A DNA stretch of 58,650 nucleotides from NCBI RefSeq assembly GCF_001280125.1, contig NZ_LGEG01000224.1:1-58650 (forward strand). The letters run 5' to 3'. The DNA is from Streptomyces sp. NRRL F-6492. Its GTDB lineage: Bacteria > Actinomycetota > Actinomycetes > Streptomycetales > Streptomycetaceae. The translations under genes were made by a program, and so were the position numbers. Positions 52,823 through 58,650 of this stretch are shown in pieces (within the stretch, counting starts at the first letter, position 1; the number at the start of each line of letters is the position of its first letter). The notes beneath the pieces were generated by a model. That model did not search any database and was not told the DNA's origin. It saw only the letters and a program-made list of their open reading frames with translations.

Positions 52823-53920
52823 TCAGAGCTTCAGGATGCGCTCGGCGTTGCCGCCGGCGATCTTCCGGCGGTGGGAGGGGGACAGGTTCGCGCCGCGCAG
52901 GAACCCGACGGCCTGCTCGCTCTTCTCGAAGGGGTAGTCGATGGCGAACAGCACGTTGTCGATGCCCACCGACTTGATGGCGGCCTGGAGCATGGTGTCG
53001 TCCATCACGCCCGAGGTGGTGATGGCGATGTTCTGCCTGAGGTACTCGGAGGGCTTCTTCTTCAACGGCACCTTGGTGTTGATGTTCTTGATCTGCACGT
53101 CGAGGCGGGGAGCGTGGTACGGCAGGAACTCGCCCATGTGGCCCACGATGAGCCTGGCCCCCGGGAAGTCGTCGAAGACGCCGCCGAGGATGACCCGCAG
53201 GGCGTGCCCGCCGGTCTCGGCCGCCCAGCTGTAGAGGGGGCCGACCAGTTCGGGACGGTCCTTCAGCAGTCCCCATTCGCCGGCCGGGGCCGGGGTGGGG
53301 TGGAGGTAGAGGGCGGCGCCCAGTTCTTCGAGCGCGGCCCACACGGGCCGGAACTGCGGCTCGTCCAGGTAGTGGCCGTTGGTGTGGCCGTTGACCAGGA
53401 ACCCGGCCATCCTCAGGTCGAGTACGGCGCGCCTGGCCTCGCGCACGGCTGCCCGCGGGTCCTGGAGGGGCAGCGCGGCCAGGCCTCCGAAGCGGGTGGG
53501 GTGGGCGTCGACGACGGCGGCCAGGGCGTCGTTGGCGACCTGCGCGTCCCGCACGGCGATGGCCGCGTCGGGCTGCGTCTGCACTCCGGGCGGGGTGAGG
53601 GAGAGCACCTGCATGGCGACGCCGTTGGCGTCCATGTCGGCGAGCCGGTACTGCGTGACGTCCGGCAGCCGCTTGAACCACTCGGCGGTGACCTCGGGCT
53701 TGAAGGGGATCGCGCCGTTCAGCGCCGTGCCCTGGGTGATGAGACCCGGCAGGATGACGGCTTCCTCGATGGCGATGATCCGCAGCCTGCCGTGCGGGTC
53801 GGGCTTGCCGCCGTGGGCCTGGGCGACGCCGGGCGTCATCAGCGTGGACGCGCCGGCGAGCGCGGCCGTACCCGCCGCGGTGTTCAGGATCCGTCGTCTG
53901 GTCCATTGGTCAGCGCTCAT
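52823..53920 (-). CDS. Tat-exported amidohydrolase-2 family protein (ACMSD / gamma-resorcylate decarboxylase-like)
   Basis: This 365-aa protein starts at ATG 53920, with AAGGAAGG upstream. A Tat signal (QWTRRRILNTAAGTAALAG) precedes a TIM-barrel of the ACMSD/2,6-dihydroxybenzoate decarboxylase type. Retained metal-site residues are His in ALYLHPTPAPAG (about 193), His in LIVGHMGEFLPYHAPRL (about 249) and Asp in LFAIDYPFEKSEQ (about 325). The N-terminal ExH motif, however, reads AIEEAVILPG where EEHF is usual, so the metal-ligand His is replaced. These enzymes usually decarboxylate aromatic acids non-oxidatively in the cytosol; secretion and the missing ligand suggest a changed activity. It is 310 bp downstream of the FAD hydroxylase, with a hairpin between. 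Confidence 0.82.
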   Translation of the reverse strand: MSADQWTRRRILNTAAGTAALAGASTLMTPGVAQAHGGKPDPHGRLRIIAIEEAVILPGLITQGTALNGAIPFKPEVTAEWFKRLPDVTQYRLADMDANGVAMQVLSLTPPGVQTQPDAAIAVRDAQVANDALAAVVDAHPTRFGGLAALPLQDPRAAVREARRAVLDLRMAGFLVNGHTNGHYLDEPQFRPVWAALEELGAALYLHPTPAPAGEWGLLKDRPELVGPLYSWAAETGGHALRVILGGVFDDFPGARLIVGHMGEFLPYHAPRLDVQIKNINTKVPLKKKPSEYLRQNIAITTSGVMDDTMLQAAIKSVGIDNVLFAIDYPFEKSEQAVGFLRGANLSPSHRRKIAGGNAERILKL

Positions 53921-54080
53921 GCGTGCTGCCTTCCTTGAGGAAAGGGGGTGTTCCCCGATGGGGCGTGTTCCTGGTGCGGGGAAGCGGGACCGGCCGGTTG
54001 CTCCGTGCTGAAGCCGTCGGCACCGGCGAGGTCGCCGATGGCGCGGGCCATCGGTCTCTCTTCTCCCTTTGGGTGCTGGT

Positions 54081-54129
54081 CCGCCCCGGCCGCGAGGCAG
54101 GTGCCTCGGACAGGGCGCGGCCGGGGCGG
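54081..54129 (-). terminator. Terminator after the second FAD hydroxylase gene
   Basis: A perfect 14-bp stem (CCGCCCCGGCCGCG and its complement) has a 21-nt loop. It lies about 100 bp past the hydroxylase stop on the minus strand. The rest of 53921-54230 shows no gene. Confidence 0.65.
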
Positions 54130-54230
54130 GGTCTGGTGGGCGGCGCGCGCACGCGCCGGCCGGCGGGGCCGTATGGCCTACGCGCCGACGGAGCAGAGGT
54201 GGTCTTCTTCCGCAGGGCGTACGGAGACGC

Positions 54231-55871
54231 TCAGGAGCTGCGGAGTGCCGCCCTCCCGTTCCGGCGGGCGTTGCCGCTCAGGATGTCGACGAGGGCGAGG
54301 GGGTCCTCGGGGACCTCGTCGCCGAGCCAGGCCACCACCTGGTCCGGGCGGACCAGGACGAGGCGGGCGCCCAGCAGTCCGGCGTGCCCGGCGGCCACCG
54401 GCTCCGGCAGACGTACCACGGTGAGCGGGACGCCCCGCAGGTCCGCGGCCTCCTCGACGGCCGTCACCGACGCGTCCCGCCCGAGGGCGAGCAGCGTCAG
54501 GCCGTCACCGAGCAGGTCGTACAGGGAGCGGCCGTCCTCCAGGAACAGGTGGGGCAGCCGGGACCCGATCCACGGGGAGCCCTCTCGCCCCTCCGGCTCG
54601 GCGATGAGGATCGGCGACGCGGCGACACGGAGGCCGAGGACCAGGTCGAGGGAGTGGAACTCCGCCTTCTTGGTCTCCTGGATCCGCGCGCCCGCGGCCC
54701 GCCGGGCCCGGATGCCCGCCTCGTCGTCCGCGTCGAGGCCGTCGGCGAGCAACTCGGTGGAGAGCACCCGCATGTTGGCGGTCGCCTCGCGGATGACACG
54801 TTCCTGTACCGGGCGGCGCTCGCGCTCGTAGCTGTCGAGCACGTCAGGGCCGCCCCAGCCGGCGAGCACGGCCGCGAGCTTCCAGCCCAGGTCGACCGCG
54901 TCCCCGATACCGGTGTTGAGCCCGTGGCCGCCGAACGGCGGGTTGAGGTGCGCGGCGTCACCGGCGAGGAAGACCCGGCCGTCGCGCATGCGGTCGACGA
55001 TCTGCATCCGCGCGGTCCACGGGTCGGTGGACAGCACCTCGGCCTCCACCGGGCGGCCCGCCACGGCGTCGATGATCCGCCGCGCCTCGCGCTCACCGGT
55101 CGCCCGGTCGACGCCGAAGGCGATCGCCCACCAGGTGTCCGCCCGGTCCAGCGGCCCGACCAGGGCCGGGGCCGTCGCGTTGACGACCCAGTACTGCACG
55201 GCCGGCCCGTGCGCCACGTGCTTCCCCAGGCCGGGGCTCCGGAAGACCATGCCGAAGTTCGGGCGCAGGGCCTCCCCGCCCACGTACCGGGCGCCGATCT
55301 CGTCCCGTACGACGCTGCGCGGACCGTCGCAGCCGATCATGTAGTCGGCGGTGACGACGGTGCGACCACCGGCGCCGTCCTCGACGGCCACGGTCACCAG
55401 GTCGTCGTCCTGGCGCACACCGACGACCTTCGAGCCGAGGGCGAGCCGCCCCGGGGCCAGCTCCTCGACCGCCTCGCGCAGCACCTCCTCCAGGACGTAC
55501 TGCGGCGCCTGCTGGCCGGTCTCCGGGAAGCGGTCGCCCTCCGGGGCGAGCCCCAGGACGCCGGTGAAGCGGGACAGTTCCCTGCCCGTCAGCGAGGTGC
55601 AGAACACCACGTCCTGTGACCAGGAGGCGGGCAGCGGGGCGCGCTCGCGCAGCCGCTCGGCCAGGCCCCAGCGGCGCAGGTGCTCCATCGTGCGCACGTT
55701 GAGGGTCTTGCAGCGGGGACGTGCCCGGGACACCGTGGCGCGCGGCTCGACGACCAGGCAGTCGACGCCGCGCCGGCACAGCTCGACGGCGGCGGCCAGG
55801 CCGACCGGTCCGCCGCCGGCGACGAGGACCTGCACGTGCCGCGGGAGGTGCTTGTTGTCGACGGAGGGCAT
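54231..55871 (-). CDS. FAD-dependent aromatic monooxygenase (group A, PheA/TetX-like)
   Basis: This 546-aa flavoprotein hydroxylase overlaps the upstream alpha/beta hydrolase gene (ATGA), so it is co-translated. It has QVLVAGGGPVGLAAAVELCR (about 14-33, FAD Rossmann), RTMEHLRRWGL, the DG motif YMIGCDGPRSVVRDEI (about 178-193) and the GD motif RVFLAGDAAHLNPPFGGHGL (about 290-310), followed by NTGIGDAVDLGWKLAAVLAG. The C-terminal thioredoxin-like region (about 440-546) is normal for the group. It hydroxylates an aromatic or polycyclic phenol with NAD(P)H and O2. It differs clearly from the MhpA-like enzyme at 38322, so the cluster has two different hydroxylation steps. It belongs to the unit under shared site C. 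Confidence 0.88.
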   Translation of the reverse strand: MPSVDNKHLPRHVQVLVAGGGPVGLAAAVELCRRGVDCLVVEPRATVSRARPRCKTLNVRTMEHLRRWGLAERLRERAPLPASWSQDVVFCTSLTGRELSRFTGVLGLAPEGDRFPETGQQAPQYVLEEVLREAVEELAPGRLALGSKVVGVRQDDDLVTVAVEDGAGGRTVVTADYMIGCDGPRSVVRDEIGARYVGGEALRPNFGMVFRSPGLGKHVAHGPAVQYWVVNATAPALVGPLDRADTWWAIAFGVDRATGEREARRIIDAVAGRPVEAEVLSTDPWTARMQIVDRMRDGRVFLAGDAAHLNPPFGGHGLNTGIGDAVDLGWKLAAVLAGWGGPDVLDSYERERRPVQERVIREATANMRVLSTELLADGLDADDEAGIRARRAAGARIQETKKAEFHSLDLVLGLRVAASPILIAEPEGREGSPWIGSRLPHLFLEDGRSLYDLLGDGLTLLALGRDASVTAVEEAADLRGVPLTVVRLPEPVAAGHAGLLGARLVLVRPDQVVAWLGDEVPEDPLALVDILSGNARRNGRAALRSS

Positions 55872-56776
55872 CAGTTCTCGTTCTCGGCCTTCTGCTGCGC
55901 GGCCCAGTGCGCGCACTCCTCGGCGAACGCGAGCTGCCGCAGGTGCGTGGCGAAACCGAGCGTGTGGTGATCGATGCAGTGCCCCGTCCCGCGGGCGACG
56001 CTCGCGTCCACGAACGGCGCCGCGGTGAAGAGGGCGGCGAACCGGGCGACGTCCTCCGGGCCGCTGCTCCAGAGGGCGTCGAACTCGGCGAGCGCGTTGT
56101 GCACGGGGACGCGGACCTTGGGGGCGAGCACGGGCAGGTGCTCCTTCGGCCAACGCGGCGCCTGGACCAACTCCCGCACCGGCACGGGCGCGTACGAGCC
56201 GTGTGCCTGGCGCACCCCCTCCGCCCGGAAGGTGTGATCGGGGCCGAACATCACCTTGTCCCGCTCCTCGTGGGGCAGGTCCACGGTCGCGTCCGCCGGG
56301 AGGGATCCGAGGGCCTCGGCCGCTCCGCCGCTCGGGATGACGGCACCCATGCCGGTCGCCGAGACGCCGATCAGGGGTATGTCCGGCTCGGAGGCGGCGA
56401 TCATCAGGGCGATCATGCCGCCGATCGAGTGGCCGACGAGGAACACGTCGTCCGCCCCGAGGCGTTCGACGGCCTGCGCCAGGGCGCCGTTGAGCAGTTC
56501 CGTGTGCCGGGTGAAGGTGTTGGCGTCCGGCTCCAGCGCGGTGCTGCCGCCGTAACCGGGGCGGTCGAAGGCCACCACCGGATGGCCGTGCGCGACGGCG
56601 ACGTCCAGGAAGGACCCCTCGTCGGCGCCCGCGACGTCGAAGTACCGCGCGGTGTACGTGCCGCCGTGGAGAGCGGCGATCAGGGGTTTGCCGGTGGGCT
56701 CGGCGGGCCCCGCGGCGAGCGCCGTGATCTTGTGTCCGTCGACCTCGAAGGTCAGAAGGTCGCGCTGCTTGGCCAT
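55871..56776 (-). CDS. Alpha/beta hydrolase, possible C-C bond or ester hydrolase
   Basis: This 301-aa protein starts at ATG 56776, with AGGAGG 7 nt upstream. The fold is shown by PLIAALHGGTYTARYFD (oxyanion hole HGG, about 31-47), VVAFDRPGYGGST (about 67), the nucleophile elbow VFLVGHSIGGMIAL (Ser about 115) and the catalytic His in GTGHCIDHHTLG (about 270). Such hydrolases include meta-cleavage-product hydrolases and esterases. It is coupled to the FAD monooxygenase (1-bp ATGA overlap) under shared site C. A hydroxylase-hydrolase pair would suit cleavage of a hydroxylated aromatic ketone or ester. Substrate inferred only from context. Confidence 0.85.
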   Translation of the reverse strand: MAKQRDLLTFEVDGHKITALAAGPAEPTGKPLIAALHGGTYTARYFDVAGADEGSFLDVAVAHGHPVVAFDRPGYGGSTALEPDANTFTRHTELLNGALAQAVERLGADDVFLVGHSIGGMIALMIAASEPDIPLIGVSATGMGAVIPSGGAAEALGSLPADATVDLPHEERDKVMFGPDHTFRAEGVRQAHGSYAPVPVRELVQAPRWPKEHLPVLAPKVRVPVHNALAEFDALWSSGPEDVARFAALFTAAPFVDASVARGTGHCIDHHTLGFATHLRQLAFAEECAHWAAQQKAENEN

Positions 56777-57130
56777 CTGTGGCCTCCTGCCAGGAGTGGG
56801 TGCCGGCGTGCCGCACGGATGGGGGGCGTCCTGCGGCGAACGACAGCGCGTAGCTCGCGGGTCGAGCCGACCGCCCCGGATCCATGGGTTCGAAGACCGT
56901 GTTCCGGGCGCCGTCAGGGCTCTGTGAGACTAAGCGCTATATGTAATAACAGCAAGGGTTTCGGGGGCCGTCGGCCGTCGGCCCGGTACTTTCCCGGATC
57001 GTGCGGCCCATGGGGTCGAAGCCGGGGCGGGTCCACCGTCGGTCCTGATGGTCCGACCGGTGACGGATGCCCGGCAGGGCGGAGCGGGTCGGACGGACAC
57101 GCCCCTCCTTCTCCTTCGGCGAGGCGTCCG
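56777..57130. other. Intergenic region with site C; no gene
   Basis: The 354 bp between the alpha/beta hydrolase start and the aldehyde dehydrogenase stop contain the shared promoter-operator element (56927-56955). I see no further gene, and no clear terminator after the aldehyde dehydrogenase. Confidence 0.5.
56927..56955 (-). promoter_or_regulatory. Shared promoter-operator element, site C (upstream of alpha/beta hydrolase)
   Basis: The plus strand shows CTATATGTAATAACAGCAA at 56937-56955. On the minus strand the -35 is TTGCTG (56950-56955) and, after 17 bp, the -10 is TAGTCT (56927-56932). The spacer TTATTACATATAGCGC matches sites A and B except for one base. It lies about 150 bp upstream of the start codon. 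Confidence 0.65.
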
Positions 57131-58591
57131 TCAGTGGTGCCGCGGTGCGTAGTCCTGGGTGATCTGCTTGTACTCCAGGAAGTCCTCCACGGACGCCGGG
57201 CCGCCGAGCCGGCCCACGCCACTGGACTTGAAGCCGCCCTCCTCGAACTCGACCGTGAGGTTCGCCCAGCTGTTGATGGAGATCAGGCCGGCGTCGAGCT
57301 GCCGCGCGACCCGCATCGGACGGTCCGCGTCCCGACTCCAGACGCAGGCGCTCAGGCCGTACTCGGTGTCGTTGGCGAGGGCGATCGCCTCCTCCTCGGT
57401 GTCGAAGACCTGGACGGTCTGCACCGGGCCGAAGGTCTCCTCCTGGACGATGGGGAGCGAGGAGTCGGTGACCGCGAGCAGGGTCGGATGGTAGAAGGCG
57501 CCGCCGGCCAGTTCGGGGCGGGTGCTCGGGCCGCCGCGGACGATCGGCTCGGCGCCGGCCGCGACGGCCGCCTCCACGGCGGCGTCGACGCGGGCGACCG
57601 CCGCCTTGTCGATCAGAGGGCCGATCTGGCTGGCCGGGTCGGAGGCCGGGCCCGGCCGCACGCTCTCCAGGCGCCGGGCCAGCGCGGCGGTGAACTCGTC
57701 GGCGATCTCCCGCTGGACCAGGACCCGGCTGCCCGTCATGCAGAACTGCCCGGCGAAGACGGTGCACGACGCGACGGCCGTGGCCAGCGCGGCCTCGATG
57801 TCGGCGTCGGCGAAGACCAGGTGTGGGGTCTTGCCGCCCAGTTCAAGACCCACCCGCTTGAAGTGGGCCGCGGCATCCCGGGCGATGAGCCGGCCGGTGG
57901 CGGTGCTGCCGGTGAAGCTGATGACGGGCACCCGGGGTGACTCGACCAGCAGACGGGCGACGTCGGAGCCGGACTCGACGACGACGTTCACCGCGCCGTT
58001 CGGCAGTTCGGGCACGGAGGCGAGGATCTCGCTCATGAGCGCGGCCGTGCGGGCCGCCTGCCCCGGCATCTTCACCACGGCCGTGCAGCCCGCGGCGAGG
58101 GCCGGGGCCAGCGCGCGGATGCACAGGTAGGCGGGGGAGTTCCACGGCACGACGATGCCGGCGACGCCGACGGGCTGCCGGATCGACATGGCCTGGCGGC
58201 CCGGCTGGGTGTCGGTGACCCGGCCGTGCGGCTGGACGGCGAGTCCCGCGGCGAAGCGCAGCGCGCGCAGGATGAAGTGCGCCTCGAATCCCGCCTCGTG
58301 GCGGAGCTTGCCGTTCTCCAGACACAGCGTGTCGATCACCTCGTCCATGCGCGCGGCGTACGCGTCGGCAAGGTGGCTGAGGGCGGTGGACCGCACCATG
58401 GGGTCGAGACGCCAGTCGCCCTCCTCGAACGCGCGCCGGGCCGCGTCGACGGCCCGCTGCCCCACTTCCGCGTCGGCGTCCGCGTAGGTGCCGATCACTT
58501 TGCCCGTGGCCGGGTCGATGCTGTCGGAGATCCGGGCGGAACCGACCCACTCGCCGTCGATCCAGTGCCGTGCGGTGTTCTCTCGGGTCAT
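57131..58591 (-). CDS. Aldehyde dehydrogenase family protein
   Basis: This 486-aa NAD(P)-dependent enzyme starts at ATG 58591, with AAGGAG 9 nt upstream. Key residues are the Asn in GIVVPWNSPAYL (about 149), the GSTATG loop, general-base Glu in GLELGGKTPHLVF (about 250) and nucleophile Cys in FAGQFCMTGSRVL (about 284). EETFGPVQTVQVFDTEEEA (about 385) and the C-terminal GFKSSGVGRLGG are standard. The family oxidises aldehydes such as hydroxymuconic semialdehyde, vanillin or succinic semialdehyde to acids; the substrate here is not readable. It probably starts or belongs to a transcript that extends beyond the window's right edge, since its promoter is not visible. Confidence 0.92.
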   Translation of the reverse strand: MTRENTARHWIDGEWVGSARISDSIDPATGKVIGTYADADAEVGQRAVDAARRAFEEGDWRLDPMVRSTALSHLADAYAARMDEVIDTLCLENGKLRHEAGFEAHFILRALRFAAGLAVQPHGRVTDTQPGRQAMSIRQPVGVAGIVVPWNSPAYLCIRALAPALAAGCTAVVKMPGQAARTAALMSEILASVPELPNGAVNVVVESGSDVARLLVESPRVPVISFTGSTATGRLIARDAAAHFKRVGLELGGKTPHLVFADADIEAALATAVASCTVFAGQFCMTGSRVLVQREIADEFTAALARRLESVRPGPASDPASQIGPLIDKAAVARVDAAVEAAVAAGAEPIVRGGPSTRPELAGGAFYHPTLLAVTDSSLPIVQEETFGPVQTVQVFDTEEEAIALANDTEYGLSACVWSRDADRPMRVARQLDAGLISINSWANLTVEFEEGGFKSSGVGRLGGPASVEDFLEYKQITQDYAPRHH

Positions 58592-58650
58592 GTCGGCGAC
58601 TCCTTGCTGGGGAGGAAGGGGGCAGGGGAGGGAAAAGGGGGGGAGGGGGG
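58592..58650. other. Purine-rich leader at the window edge
   Basis: The last bases upstream of the aldehyde dehydrogenase are almost entirely G and A on the plus strand. They hold its ribosome binding site (AAGGAG on the minus strand) and nothing else recognisable. A low-complexity run at a sequence edge may also contain sequencing errors. Confidence 0.4.

Noticed and set aside
1..58650. A secondary-metabolite (PKS/NRPS/terpene) cluster
   Set aside because: The prenyltransferase/squalene-oxidase-type repeats at 13.6-18.4 kb belong to secreted transcobalamin-like proteins with signal peptides and no terpene cyclase catalytic motif, and no PKS or NRPS domains are present.

Overview
The DNA is very GC-rich, with GTG/TTG starts, Tat signals, sortase LAATG signals and ALF-repeat, RHS and SUKH proteins. 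This points to a Streptomyces or close actinomycete chromosome. No rRNA, tRNA, CRISPR array or intact mobile element was found.

Layout. Positions 1-860 hold the 3' end of a dihydrolipoyl dehydrogenase gene and a PPOX-type flavoprotein. Positions 1218-12292 (minus strand) hold a giant secreted RHS protein with a C-terminal NUC-type nuclease, overlapped by a SUKH (SMI1/KNR4) immunity gene. Positions 12.7-23.0 kb hold what looks like a cobalamin (B12) capture and import locus. Three cobalamin riboswitches there control (i) a secreted stand-alone DUF4430 (transcobalamin beta-type) protein, (ii) a secreted protein with the full intrinsic-factor/transcobalamin layout (alpha6/alpha6 repeats plus DUF4430), and (iii) a five-gene, translationally coupled operon. 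That operon encodes a sortase-anchored double alpha-barrel protein, a membrane-tethered protein sharing its N-terminal domain, and an ECF transporter (T, fused A-A', and S). Nearby at 31.1-33.0 kb are cobF and a BtuF-like binding protein.

Positions 23.0-30.4 kb hold three ALF-repeat secreted proteins: one with an AbfB-like domain, one small, and one of 1367 aa that looks like a polymorphic toxin. A small unrecognised protein follows. Positions 33.2-35.3 kb are a decayed stretch with a LysE exporter, a broken LAATG surface-protein gene and an inactivated tyrosine integrase.

Positions 35.4-58.6 kb hold a large catabolic cluster, probably for an aromatic or phenolic acid. It contains two FAD hydroxylases, two VOC proteins, two closely similar FAH-family hydrolases/hydratases, a two-subunit CoA transferase, an alpha/beta hydrolase, an aldehyde dehydrogenase, two Tat-exported amidohydrolases, an AceE-like ThDP enzyme, a HIT protein, an AAHS-type MFS transporter, an orphan substrate-binding lipoprotein and three regulators (two GntR/FCD, one Lrp/AsnC). 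Three minus-strand operons in it share an almost identical promoter-operator element at 44.1, 50.15 and 56.9 kb. A fourth transcript at 36.5 kb has a TTGACG-N17-CAATAT promoter bracketed by two copies of a different direct repeat. The most novel-looking items are the modular riboswitch-controlled B12 capture locus and the shared operator regulon.
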